From an uncultured Clostridia bacterium (lineage in GTDB: Bacteria > Bacillota > Clostridia > Christensenellales > Pumilibacteraceae), in contig CAMWMF010000011.1 of the NCBI GenBank assembly GCA_947175335.1, positions 1-53,147 of the forward strand: a stretch of DNA of 53,147 nt. The letters run 5' to 3'. The notes under the pieces are model-generated. The model did no database searches, was not told the origin of the DNA, and saw only the letters and a program-made list of their open reading frames with translations. Of the stretch, positions 25,402 through 35,400 are shown piece after piece. Positions within the stretch are counted from its first letter, which is position 1. Every line of letters starts with the position of its first letter. The translations under genes were made by a program, and so were the position numbers.

Positions 25402-26682
25402 ATGGGTATTTTCGACGGAAAGCGGTTTTTTGTTTACGGCAACGGCGGGTCGGGCAAGGCGGCGGCGCGCGCCATAAAAAAGCTTGGCGGCAAAGCCAAG
25501 ATATACGCCGACGACGGCGGACGGTTTGTCGCGCCGCCCGACAAGGACTATGACTGTGCGGTGATAAGCCCGGGGGTGCGACCTACGCATGAGGTGTATG
25601 CGTACTGCGCCGAGCGCGGTATCAAGGCGGTAGGCGAGGCGGAAATAGGCTTTGCCATAGCCAAAAGCTATAACCGCAAAACAGTAGGCATTACCGGCAC
25701 TAACGGCAAGACCACCACGACAAAGCTTATAGCGGACATGCTGGGCGGCGTGGCGTGCGGTAACATCGGCTATCCGGTGTCGACTGCGGCGGGTGAAAAA
25801 TCGACAGCGCCAATCGTGTGCGAGCTGTCCAGCTTTCAGCTGTTTAATGCGAATATCAGTCCCGACGTGGCGGTAATTACCAACATGGCATCCGACCACG
25901 CCGACTGGCACGGCGGTATAGAAAACTACCACGCCGCCAAGTGCAATATCGCGGCGAATATGGACGGTAACGGGTACTTGGTGCTGGGCGAGGATATTCC
26001 CGTCCGCGCGCTTAACACATTGCACACCGATGCGCAAATTGTGTGGTGTTCGTCGAACAAGGTGTGCGATGGCGCATATGTGTCGGACGGATATTTTTGT
26101 TTTAACGGCAACCGCGTTTGCCCGACCGATTACTTGCGACTATCCGGTGCGCACAATATAAAAAACGCGCTGTGCGCAATAGCGGCGGCAAAGTGCATGG
26201 GCGCGGATAATTCCGCAATCCTCGGAGCGTTGTCGGGCGCGAAAAACAGTCCGCACCGAAACGAGGTTGCGGGCAGGGCGTGCGGTAAGCTGTGGATAGA
26301 TGACAGCAAGGGCACAAACGTGTCGGCATGTCTTGCCGCAATCGAGCTTACCGTCGGGACGGTGTGCCTAATACTGGGCGGGCGTGGCAAGGATACCGAT
26401 TTTGACGAGCTGTTCACCGTGTTGGACAGCCGCGTGACTTCTGTCGTGGCTATGGGTGAGACTGCGCAGGCAGTGCGCGACAGTGCGTGCAAAATTCGTC
26501 CGGACTTAAAGGTTACGGTGGTAAACTGCCTGTCGGACGCAGTGCGGGTGGCTGCGGAGTCGGACGCCGAGACGGTATTGCTTTCTCCCGCATGTGCGTC
26601 GTTCGACGAGTTCAAGTCGTACGCCCACCGCGGCGAATTTTTTAAAGCGGAGGTGTGCGCTCTGTCCAAGCGTATGCAGTAA
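25402..26682 (+). CDS. murD: UDP-MurNAc-L-alanine:D-glutamate ligase MurD
   Basis: 426 aa. Adds D-Glu to UDP-MurNAc-L-Ala. N-terminal nucleotide fold (FFVYGNGGSGKAAARAI), ATP loop GITGTNGKTTTTKL near 95, central-domain VITNMASDHADWHG, SGAHNIKNALCAIAAA, and C-terminal LWIDDSKGTN, ILGGRGKDTDFDEL and SPACASFDEFKSY. Start at 25402: the family N-terminus begins here and the frame upstream overlaps mraY. No ribosome site is visible; a TATAAT lies 7 nt upstream. Its last base overlaps the ftsW ATG. Confidence 0.95.
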   Translation: MGIFDGKRFFVYGNGGSGKAAARAIKKLGGKAKIYADDGGRFVAPPDKDYDCAVISPGVRPTHEVYAYCAERGIKAVGEAEIGFAIAKSYNRKTVGITGTNGKTTTTKLIADMLGGVACGNIGYPVSTAAGEKSTAPIVCELSSFQLFNANISPDVAVITNMASDHADWHGGIENYHAAKCNIAANMDGNGYLVLGEDIPVRALNTLHTDAQIVWCSSNKVCDGAYVSDGYFCFNGNRVCPTDYLRLSGAHNIKNALCAIAAAKCMGADNSAILGALSGAKNSPHRNEVAGRACGKLWIDDSKGTNVSACLAAIELTVGTVCLILGGRGKDTDFDELFTVLDSRVTSVVAMGETAQAVRDSACKIRPDLKVTVVNCLSDAVRVAAESDAETVLLSPACASFDEFKSYAHRGEFFKAEVCALSKRMQ

Positions 26683-27890
26683 TGAAAAAACGCATTTCCA
26701 ACAATACAATGCTGTCGGATAAAACCGTAGGCAAGTCCGATATATGGCTGGTTATAGTCACGTTCACGCTTGTGGCGTTCGGCGTGCTTATGGTGTATTC
26801 GGCAGGCTCGTACACGGGCGAACGCATTTACGGCACAAAGTATTACTACGTGTACAAGCAGTTGATGGGCGCGGCGCTCGGCGCGGCGGCTATGTTTTTG
26901 TTTTCGCGCATAGACTATCATGTGCTGCATAAGCTTAGATACGTCATACTTGCCGTGTCGGTAATACTGCTTGCGATAGTGTTTATCCCGGGCGTCGGCA
27001 TAACCAACTACGGCGCGCGGCGGTGGATAAACCTGCCGTTCTTCACAATACAGGCGAGCGAAATATCCAAATTCGGATTTATCGTGTTCGCGGCGGCGTA
27101 CATAGGCTCGCACGAAGCCAAAATAACCACCTTTAAGGGCATTTTACCGATTATCGCAGTGGGTGGAGTTATATGCTTACTAATCATTTTGGAACCTAAT
27201 ATGTCGGTTACTATATGCATGGCATTGCTCATGATAGTCATGCTGTTTTTGGGCGGGGCGAGAATTAAGCACTTATTGATGATAATAGTGCCGCTTATCG
27301 CGCTTGCGGTGGTGTTGATATTGATAGAGCCGTATAGGTTTGCGCGGCTTATGGCATTTTTGGATCCGTGGGAAAGTCCGTTGGAGGAGGGGTATCAGCT
27401 CATTCAATCGTACTACGGTTTGGGTGCGGGCGGACTGTTCGGCGTGGGGCTGTTCAATTCCCGACAAAAATATTTGTTTTTGCCGTTTGCCGAAAGCGAT
27501 TTTATATTCAGCGTGATAGGCGAGGAGTTCGGACTGTTCGGGTGCATGCTGGTAATGCTCGGCTATTTGTTCCTTATCCGCCGCGCGCTCAAAATATCTA
27601 TGGGCGCGTCGGACAGATTTGGGTCGCTACTCGCTTCTGGCATAGCCGCAATAATCGCCATACAGGTAATGGTAAACATTGCTGTTGTGACGGGCAGTAT
27701 TCCTCCAACGGGCTTGCCGTTACCATTTATAAGCAGTGGTAGCTCGGGCTTGATTGTGTTCATGTCGGGCATCGGCGTACTCAACAACGTTAAACGCCGC
27801 AGTCATAAGAGCAGCGAATTTATGTTTGAAAAAGGTAAATTCAAAAAGCGCTTGCCTTTTCGTAAGCAACGCGGTATAATAACTATGTGA
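26682..27890 (+). CDS. ftsW: SEDS glycosyltransferase FtsW/SpoVE
   Basis: 402 aa, about 10 TM helices. Polymerises lipid II with its partner class B PBP at the septum. Motifs: VYSAGSYTGER early, YGARRWINLPFFTIQASEISK near 112, LEPNMSVTICMAL, MAFLDPWESPLEEGYQLIQS near 225, AESDFIFSVIGEEFGLFG near 270 and PPTGLPLPFISSGSSG near 345. Start ATG overlaps the murD stop (TAATG). The C-terminus carries a basic cytoplasmic tail (KGKFKKRLPFRKQRG). Whether it is the vegetative or sporulation member is not determinable. Confidence 0.95.
   Translation: MKKRISNNTMLSDKTVGKSDIWLVIVTFTLVAFGVLMVYSAGSYTGERIYGTKYYYVYKQLMGAALGAAAMFLFSRIDYHVLHKLRYVILAVSVILLAIVFIPGVGITNYGARRWINLPFFTIQASEISKFGFIVFAAAYIGSHEAKITTFKGILPIIAVGGVICLLIILEPNMSVTICMALLMIVMLFLGGARIKHLLMIIVPLIALAVVLILIEPYRFARLMAFLDPWESPLEEGYQLIQSYYGLGAGGLFGVGLFNSRQKYLFLPFAESDFIFSVIGEEFGLFGCMLVMLGYLFLIRRALKISMGASDRFGSLLASGIAAIIAIQVMVNIAVVTGSIPPTGLPLPFISSGSSGLIVFMSGIGVLNNVKRRSHKSSEFMFEKGKFKKRLPFRKQRGIITM
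27852..27880 (+). promoter_or_regulatory. Internal promoter at the end of ftsW, leaderless arrangement
   Basis: TTGCCT, 17-nt spacer, TATAAT, then six bases to the GTG at 27887. It lies within the last codons of ftsW. Confidence 0.55.
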
Positions 27891-28891
27891 AATATTTCGG
27901 ACTGACATTCTCATACCTGAAAAAGCATTTTTTGCTGCCCGTGGTGGCAATGCTTATCCCGGCGATAGTGGCATGTTTTTTGTACACGCCATATTGGGAA
28001 GTGTCATTTGTGGCGGGGTTTGATTTCTCCCCGTACAAAACGGCAGGGCAAACGCTGGCAATTTTGTTCGGCGATTCTTGGCAGTACGCTTGGCCCGTTA
28101 TACTGGTTGCGGTATTGCAGGTTTTCGGTGCGGCAATAATAATGTCATCGCTTGATAGGCATTTTCGTACGGGCATGCTTTCGCTGAAATCGCCCGTGCG
28201 GCTTATTAACATTTCGATTTTTCCGATAGCGATAGGAGTGATAGTGATGAGCGTTACCGCAATTATACTGCGGTTTTTGCTGTTTGGGCTGGTATCGCTT
28301 GTGCAGGTTATACTCGGCGCAATGTCGGCGGCGCCCGGGGCGGCGCTTGCGGTAATTGCCGCGGCGGCAATGGGCTTGTTCGTTTTGCACGGATTATTGT
28401 TATTGCCGATGCTTATGTGGGCGCCGATAATGTTCATATACGGATATAAATTCCGCGACGCTGCGGCGCTGTCCTTCAAGCTTATATCGCGCAAAAAGCT
28501 GTTTTGGAGTTTGTTTTTGCCGATGCTCGTTTGCGCGGGCGTACAGTTGCTTGTAGGATTTTTGCAGGTTCACGCGGCGATAGCGTACGCCGTCAACTTT
28601 GTTGTGTTTCTGTTTACCAACGTTTACACAACGGTGTATACTATGATATCGTTCTACGACATAAGCGGACTGGATAGGCGAGATATAGAACCGTATAAGC
28701 GCGCGCTCATGCAGATGGCACCCGCGCAGCCCGCCGCGGAAGAAGCACAGAATAGCGAAGAAAAAACTACGTCGGACGCAAAAAAGACAAAAAAACAAAG
28801 CGTGAAACCGCAAACGGTACAAAAACCAAAAAAGACGAGCGGACCGAAAGCACAGCAAAAGCCCGAAAAGGAGGACGGCAATGTCCTTTAA
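27887..28891 (+). CDS. Multi-TM membrane protein with charged C-terminal tail
   Basis: 334 aa, unknown family. Roughly six TM helices (about 14-32, 65-88, 108-140, 145-178, 205-228, 235-250), then a cytoplasmic tail from residue 270 rich in Lys, Gln and Pro (KKTKKQSVKPQTVQKP). GTG start overlaps the ftsW stop as GTGA, so it is translationally coupled, and a TATAAT lies 6 nt upstream. It occupies the place where murG, murB or ftsQ usually lie. A membrane or cell-wall role is suggested by position only. Confidence 0.72.
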   Translation: MKYFGLTFSYLKKHFLLPVVAMLIPAIVACFLYTPYWEVSFVAGFDFSPYKTAGQTLAILFGDSWQYAWPVILVAVLQVFGAAIIMSSLDRHFRTGMLSLKSPVRLINISIFPIAIGVIVMSVTAIILRFLLFGLVSLVQVILGAMSAAPGAALAVIAAAAMGLFVLHGLLLLPMLMWAPIMFIYGYKFRDAAALSFKLISRKKLFWSLFLPMLVCAGVQLLVGFLQVHAAIAYAVNFVVFLFTNVYTTVYTMISFYDISGLDRRDIEPYKRALMQMAPAQPAAEEAQNSEEKTTSDAKKTKKQSVKPQTVQKPKKTSGPKAQQKPEKEDGNVL

Positions 28892-29783
28892 AAATGCGTT
28901 CAAAAATTTAATAGCGCACTTCGGCGTAGTGTGGGCGGTGCTACTGTATCTTATAGTTTGTTCGGCAATCATAGTGGGTTTGAGCTTGCCGTTTATATTG
29001 CCGATAGCGCGCGCGTTTAAAGACGCGGGTGTGTTCGATGGAATAAGCAATGCGTTTACCGTGCTTATGGGCGACGGCGGCTGGAACGGATTTTGGGACG
29101 GCTTGTTCGACGTGTACAACAAAATAATAGGCGTATTCAACAGCAACAGTAGGGTAGTGTCGCTTTTAAGGATGTTTGTCATATTCGTATTGCTACTTGC
29201 CTTCCGTTTCTTTTTCGGGTTGTACGAGATACCGCTCGCTACCGTTATGGACGGGCGCATGTCATGCAACGCCGGTTACAGCTTTATAGGTAAATTCATA
29301 TCCACGCTGGGCGTGTCGGTGCGGTTCTCGCTGGCAAAGATGCCGATAATGATAGCAATAGACGCAATAACTTTTGCGATAATATACGGCTTGGCGTCAT
29401 TGATAGGGCTTAGCGTGGCGTTGCCTTTCGTAATAATACTGGTAATAATAGTCATGCGTGCATTCCGCAGCTCGCTCACTTCCAGCTGGGCGCCGTGCGT
29501 TGCCGGCGGCATGGGCGTGATTAAAGGCTTTGCCCGCTCGTGCGAAATTTGCTTTAAGCGCTTCGGTTCGATATACTCGACCTATGTAATAATGTGGTTG
29601 CTCGTCGTGGCGTGCGGACTGTTCGTAATCATATTCACGCTCGGCGTGGGAATTATCATCGCTTTCCCGTTCGCCATGTGCATACTCGGCTATATAGGCA
29701 TAACCGTGTATTACAACAAAACGGGCAAGCGGTATTATATAGACGGCACGGTGTTCACGCCGCCTATGGAAAACGTTTTGTAA
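28881..29783 (+). CDS. Multi-TM membrane protein, unknown family
   Basis: 300 aa with about six TM helices. N-terminal amphipathic segment (MSFKNAFKNLIAHFG), TM near 15-45, a soluble loop of about 50 residues, TM near 95-118, a short loop, two or three helices at 150-200, and a final pair near 240-280. Strong ribosome site AAGGAGG 6 nt before the ATG, which lies inside the preceding gene (11-base overlap). The tail (YYIDGTVFTPPMENVL) is short. Layout resembles the protein at 7191-8144. Function unknown; last gene of the dcw transcript. Confidence 0.75.
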   Translation: MSFKNAFKNLIAHFGVVWAVLLYLIVCSAIIVGLSLPFILPIARAFKDAGVFDGISNAFTVLMGDGGWNGFWDGLFDVYNKIIGVFNSNSRVVSLLRMFVIFVLLLAFRFFFGLYEIPLATVMDGRMSCNAGYSFIGKFISTLGVSVRFSLAKMPIMIAIDAITFAIIYGLASLIGLSVALPFVIILVIIVMRAFRSSLTSSWAPCVAGGMGVIKGFARSCEICFKRFGSIYSTYVIMWLLVVACGLFVIIFTLGVGIIIAFPFAMCILGYIGITVYYNKTGKRYYIDGTVFTPPMENVL

Positions 29784-29798
29784 TAATGTATAACAAAC

Positions 29799-29829
29799 AA
29801 AATGCCGAGCGTAAAACTCGGCATTTTTT
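29799..29829. terminator. Intrinsic terminator of the dcw cluster
   Basis: 11-bp stem AAAATGCCGAG/CTCGGCATTTT with a 7-nt loop and further T. It lies between convergent genes and may also end the serC-serA transcript. Confidence 0.85.
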
Positions 29830-29858
29830 ATGCGATATTATATTGATAAAGAAACAGC

Positions 29859-31013
29859 TTAGATTTTTCTGACGCGTATAACGTTTTCGCACGCGCGAAT
29901 ACTGTCGAGAACTGAAAGGGGCACGTCGCTTGCCGCGTCGATAATTGTGTAAGCGTAGTCTCCGCGCGCGCAAGACACCAAATTTTCTATGTTTATGGCG
30001 GCGCCGGACACAACGTCGGTTATACTTTTAAGCACGTTTTTGACGTTGCGTTGGATGACGGTAACACGGCAAACGCCCGCTCGCGGCGCGGTGCAGGTCG
30101 GAAAGTTGACCGAGTTTTTGATATTTCCGTTTTCTATAAAGTCTTTAAGGTTTTGCGCCGCCATTACCGCGCAGTTGTCCTCGGCTTCCTCGGTGGAAGC
30201 GCCGAGGTGGGGCATAACTATAACGTTGGGCACGTTAAGCAGTTCGGGCGAAGCAAAGTCGGTCACGTAGGTATGAATTTTGCCCGACTTGACTGCGGCG
30301 AGTATATCGGCGTTTACGCAAAGCTCTCCGCGCGAAAGATTTATTATGTTTACGCCGTCCTTCATTTTGGCGATAGCGGCGGCGTTTATCATTCCGCGCG
30401 TACCGTCGGTTAGGGGCACATGCAGCGTTATATAATCGGACGAAGCAAACAGCTCGTCGAGTCCGTCGATTTTGGTTATGTTGTGATTAAGCTTCCACGC
30501 CGAATCGATTGTAATGTACGGGTCGTAGCCGAGCACGTTCATGCCGAGCTTTACGGCATTGTTGCCAATTTGCACGCCGATCGCGCCAAGACCGATTACG
30601 CCGAGTGTTTTGCCCATTATTTCGCGTCCCGCAAACTGCTTTTTGCCCTTTTCCACCTGTTGGGCAACGTCGTCGCCGACAAGCGAATTGGTCCAAGCAA
30701 TGCCGTCCACAATGCCGCGCGAGGACAGAAGCAGCGCGGCAAGGCAAAGCTCCTTAACGGCGTTGGCGTTGGCGCCGGGTGTGTTTAGCACAACAACGCC
30801 GCGTTCGGCGTAGTCGGCGGTGGGAATATTGTTTGTGCCTGCGCCCGCGCGTGCAACGGCAAGCACCGATTGCGGCAGGGCGTAGTCGTGCATGGAAAAT
30901 GACCGCAGCATGACTCCGACAGGGTTTTTCGCGTCGGTGGATAGCGTGTAGCCGCTTCCCATAACCTCTGCGGCAAGCGGTGATACGGCGTTAAGCAATA
31001 AAATATCTTTCAT
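29859..31013 (-). CDS. serA: D-3-phosphoglycerate dehydrogenase
   Basis: 384 aa. First step of serine synthesis: 3-phosphoglycerate to 3-phosphohydroxypyruvate with NAD. Substrate domain with AGAGTNNIP near 56, Rossmann motif TLGVIGLGAIGVQIGN near 140-155, ITLHVPLTDGTRGMIN, NLSRGELC, and catalytic His in VIVMPHLGASTEEAE near 280. C-terminal ACT-like region (about 315-384) may bind serine. Shorter than E. coli SerA (410). Co-transcribed with serC. Confidence 0.94.
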   Translation of the reverse strand: MKDILLLNAVSPLAAEVMGSGYTLSTDAKNPVGVMLRSFSMHDYALPQSVLAVARAGAGTNNIPTADYAERGVVVLNTPGANANAVKELCLAALLLSSRGIVDGIAWTNSLVGDDVAQQVEKGKKQFAGREIMGKTLGVIGLGAIGVQIGNNAVKLGMNVLGYDPYITIDSAWKLNHNITKIDGLDELFASSDYITLHVPLTDGTRGMINAAAIAKMKDGVNIINLSRGELCVNADILAAVKSGKIHTYVTDFASPELLNVPNVIVMPHLGASTEEAEDNCAVMAAQNLKDFIENGNIKNSVNFPTCTAPRAGVCRVTVIQRNVKNVLKSITDVVSGAAINIENLVSCARGDYAYTIIDAASDVPLSVLDSIRACENVIRVRKI

Positions 31014-31054
31014 AATTTCTCCTATATAATAAGGTTAAGCAAATTAAGCGAATA

Positions 31055-32134
31055 TTAAGCGTTGGCTTTTTTGAATTTGTCCATAAATTCTATAAGCGCG
31101 TCAACGCCTTCTTCGGGCATTGCGTTGTAAATGGACGCGCGCATACCGCCGACAAGTCGGTGGCCTTTAAGCGAAACCAGTCCGGCAGCCGAAGCTTCGG
31201 CAACAAACTTGTCGTCCAGCTCCTTGGACGGCGATACAAACGGCACGTTCATAATAGAACGGTACTGTTTTTGCACGGGATTGGAGTAAAAGCCCGAATT
31301 GTCTATATAATCGTACAGCTTAGCTGCTTTGCGCTCGTTTATCTTTTGGATTGCGGGAATGCCGCCCAGCTCTTTCAGGTATTTAAGCACTTCGTAAATG
31401 ACGTATGTGGAAAAGCAGGGCGGAGTGTTGTACAGGCTTTTGCTTTTTACCTGATTGTCGTAGCGCAGCATGACGGGGCAGGTGGGCGCGGCGCGCTCGG
31501 TCAGCTCGTGCTTGACTATGACGACGGTAACGCCTGCGGGTCCCATGTTCTTTTGTGCGCCCGCATAGATGAGCGCAAAGTCGGACACGTTTATTTGCCG
31601 ACCGAGAATAACAGACGACATATCGGCTACCAGCGGAATGGAGCCGACGTCGGGTGTGCCGTCGTAACAGGTGCCGAATATTGTGTTGTTATAGCAAATA
31701 TGCACGTAGTCGGCGTCCTTGCGGAACATATCGGGCGCGAGACGGGGGATATAGGTATAGTTTTTATCCTCCGAGCTTGCAGCAACATGCGCGTCCAAGT
31801 GTACGCAACCTTCCTTGTAGGCGTTTTTGGCAAAGTTGCCCGTCAGCACGTAATCGGCTTTACGGTTTACCGTGCCTATGTTGAGGGGCACTGCCGAAAA
31901 CTGGTTGGTTGCGCCGCCTTGAACAAATAAAATATCGTAGTCGGCGGGAATGTTCATCAGTTCCCTAAGTAATGCCTCGACGTCGTTATTTATCTTGTCG
32001 TACGGTTTGGAGCGGTGGCTCATTTCCATTACGGACATACCTGTGCCGTTATAGTCGGTAAGCCCGCTTTGCACGCGCTTCAACACTTCGAGGGGCAGCA
32101 TGCCCGGCCCCGCGGAAAAGTTATATACTCTCAT
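31055..32134 (-). CDS. serC: Phosphoserine aminotransferase
   Basis: 359 aa, PLP enzyme. Second step of serine synthesis, also used in pyridoxal phosphate formation. N-terminal YNFSAGPGMLPLEVL, MEMSHRSKPYDKI, VQGGATNQFSAVPLN near 70, PLP Lys in IYAGAQKNMGPAGVT near 195, and C-terminal GHRLVGGMRASIYNA. Start at 32134 set by GGAGGTG 5 nt upstream; the open frame to 32305 covers the promoter and is not used. No phosphoserine phosphatase (serB) is in the window. Confidence 0.96.
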   Translation of the reverse strand: MRVYNFSAGPGMLPLEVLKRVQSGLTDYNGTGMSVMEMSHRSKPYDKINNDVEALLRELMNIPADYDILFVQGGATNQFSAVPLNIGTVNRKADYVLTGNFAKNAYKEGCVHLDAHVAASSEDKNYTYIPRLAPDMFRKDADYVHICYNNTIFGTCYDGTPDVGSIPLVADMSSVILGRQINVSDFALIYAGAQKNMGPAGVTVVIVKHELTERAAPTCPVMLRYDNQVKSKSLYNTPPCFSTYVIYEVLKYLKELGGIPAIQKINERKAAKLYDYIDNSGFYSNPVQKQYRSIMNVPFVSPSKELDDKFVAEASAAGLVSLKGHRLVGGMRASIYNAMPEEGVDALIEFMDKFKKANA

Positions 32135-32162
32135 AATACACCTCCGAATAGCGTATGTGTAA

Positions 32163-32191
32163 ATTGTAGCATACTTACATATATAAATCAA
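32163..32191 (-). promoter_or_regulatory. serC-serA promoter
   Basis: Minus strand TTGATT, 17-nt spacer, TACAAT, 28 nt upstream of serC. Confidence 0.8.
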
Positions 32192-32334
32192 ATATTTATC
32201 GTGATATTGTAAAATTGCATTGAAAAACAGGAAAAATCGAAAAAATTGCCGTTTTTTGCCTTTATAAATGTTGTTCAATATGAATAAACTATGAATATAG
32301 CTCAAAAATTTGCATATTTTTTGAGTTGTTTATA

Positions 32335-32363
32335 TTGACATTACCACCGAAATGTACTATACT
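32335..32363 (+). promoter_or_regulatory. Promoter of the giant-gene operon
   Basis: TTGACA, 17-nt spacer, TATACT, giving a leader of about 77 nt that contains CGAATA/TATTCG (32381-32399) as a small hairpin. Confidence 0.85.
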
Positions 32364-32446
32364 TAATAAATGAATAATGTCGAATAGTATACATATTCGG
32401 CGTTATAGCCGCGTTTTCGGGGCAATACGGTCATAAGTAGGGTCTT

Positions 32447-35400
32447 ATGAAATTGACAAAACAATCTAATAAAATCAAATCACGTATAGTATCGTTTACT
32501 ATTGCGATAGCGCTTATTCTTTGTGCGGTACTGTCGTTGGGATATATCTTGCCCGACCGCATAGTACGCGCCGAGGATAATCCGTCGGAGCCCGCAGCAA
32601 AGGTTACGGACGGTATTAGGTTTGTGCAGGTCGCAGCAGGCTACGACTTTGCTATCGGTCTTACATATGACCGTAAGCTTTACGGTTGGAGTACAAAAGC
32701 CGAGCGCAACAGCAATCCGCAAACGCTGGGCGATTACTACGGATACGACCCGGAGGAAATAAACGTAACCTTCCGCCAGGGCCCCGGTTCTCAAAACTCG
32801 TTCACATGGGGCAATACCGGTACTGAACCAAACTATCATTCGACGCGCACTGACGACCAAATCAAGAGCATAGCGGCCACCGGTACTACCGCTGCGTTTG
32901 TAACCGAAAAAGGTTATTTATATACTTGGGGTGCGGATATTTACGACGTAGCGCACAACGATGGTTCTACTTCAAACCACTTGTTACTGCGTCAAGTCGG
33001 CGAAAGCTATCCCTGGAATACCCCTTACATTATTAACTATCATTATTACGGCGCAGCGGCTTCAAATGCGACCGGTGTCAATAAGTTACCCCTTGAACAA
33101 TTAATTCCCAGCATAGACGGCGGATCAACGTCGTTGGCGGCAGGCGAATATAACTATATATTCATGTTCGAGAGGAACTATCCGGCTACCGGCACAAGCG
33201 GATGGGGTAGCTCCGGCAATTATTACCACACTTATGTTTGGGGTTCGATGCTGTATAATGCCGCGAACACGGTTGATAATTCGGAATTTACTTACACAAG
33301 TCCGTTGGAATTAGGCGGTGGCGCAAATGATCGTAAAGTTTTCAATACGTTTGTCAGCAATTCGAATAAATCAATGTCCGTTGTTGCCGGCGGTTACACG
33401 GTGGGTATCAACAACGCTACGCGTGTAATTTCGGGACAAACGACATTTAGTTCAGGCACGTCTCTGCAACTGCACGGTAAAAACTTTATTACTACGCAAC
33501 CGGTAACGGCAGACGGCGACGCTTATAACGTTGTCAATACCGCCAATTTGATTTCGCCGACTACCGAAGGCAATACGACTTTCAACTCTACTGCCGGTTC
33601 GACTCCGGGCCGTGCAACCGCAGATATAAAGTATAATAACGTTGTATATAAAAATGCAATAGCCGGCGGCAACAGTGGTGGTGTCAATGATGGTTCTCTT
33701 GTCGGGCGAAATACCGAACGGTACTATGCTCGCCAAGCGGGTACGCTTACGTATAGCATATCATCCAGCAACGAAGCGGGTTATCTTATAAATTCCAAAG
33801 CTTCGGATAATTTGATCAGCAAATACGGCGATAACCAAGACGCCCTTAAACCGACGCGTTACGCCGTTGCGCTCGGCAACGATATAGGCTACGGTATAGC
33901 GGACAACAAGCTGTACGGATGGGGCGACAACGCCTACGGCCAGATTACGCCGGGAACCAACGGCGCGAATATGGGAGCTCCTACCGCCATACTCGCAGAC
34001 AAAAACTTCATGTCGGTTGCCGCAGGTAAGCAAAAATCGGCTACTACTGGCAGCGGAAATGTCAGAGCGTTTTTTGCAAATACTCCTACGTTGAGCGGCA
34101 CTTCATTCGAGGAAAATGTAAAAAATGAAGATAAATATATAACCGGCGCACTTACTACGACCGGTACCATTTACGCTTGGAGCAAGGGTATAGCCGCAAA
34201 AGAGCTGACGTACGTCGGCGACCCCGACAACCCTGCCGCCAAAAAGGAAAATTTCACCGCCGTATATTCGGGCTACGGCGAAATGTTGTATGCCATAACC
34301 GCGAGCGGCAAGCTTGTCCGCATTACCGTAAACTCTGCGCGTGACGGATTCGAACAATACGTATACGACGAGTTTTACTCGCGTAACAGCCAAAACGCAC
34401 TCCAAAAAGTAGAAAAATGGACGGTCGACAAAACCAATAAGATTGTGTTTACCGTGCCCACGTCTACACAAGTTGATCCCGATTTGGGACATGCCACCTT
34501 CTACGTTTGGTCGGCTGCTACTTCCGTTCCCGCGGTTGCCGAAGGGGAGGATCCGCTTCCGTCCACCGTTCTCGTCAACGGCGGCACGCAAGCGGCGTAC
34601 AAGCCTCTTGTCTCGGACAACAAAATAGGCGATGCTTACAGAATTATCGGTCTCACGTCTGCGGACGCAAACATCCAATATCTTAAAGCGGCAGAGAAGT
34701 ATCAAAGCGATTTCGTCAACCTCGACGCCAACAATTACGCGCCCAAGTTCTACTTTGACTGCGACAAATCCAACGGCGGCGATCTTATGAGCGCTACGCA
34801 GCAGCAAAATATGTTTACCTTCCGCGAGGTAAGCGACGCCAACGGCGTAGGTATTTATATCGAGCCCAGGCAGTCTTCCAGGGGCAAGAACATAAGGGTA
34901 GATTTTTATATTGCACGTTACAACAACTACGCCAAGTTCAATACGTCTTACAATCAAACGACTCAGCAATACACTGTTAACGACTCAGCAATTTACTATG
35001 ACTACCGGCTGTGCAGCATTACGTTCTCCATTAACGATACTCCTACGGTTGTGACGTATACCCCTTACAACAGCGATAACGGCAACAAGAGCAATATTCC
35101 GCTTTTGGATCCCAACAACCCGTACAACAGAATTTATTCGGTAGCGGTGCAGGATGTTTCTACCGGCGTTGACGAGCTTATCAAGTTCCTTACGGGCGAT
35201 AATGATGCCGTCAATACCAATTTCAAAGCGGCAATAATGACCGAAATGAAAAAGGACATCGGCTTCCCCAATAGCGAAAACGTAGCAAAGGGCGACCTTA
35301 CTTATTATTTAAATAATGAGGACTTGAAAAAGTACAATTACGTCAGAGGCGAAAACGGAGAAAATACGATAGGCGCGAACGACGGTATTTATCAGCACTT

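Noticed and set aside
32135-32305. N-terminal extension of serC to 32305
   Set aside because: It would run through the promoter and ribosome site; GGAGGTG fits the ATG at 32134.
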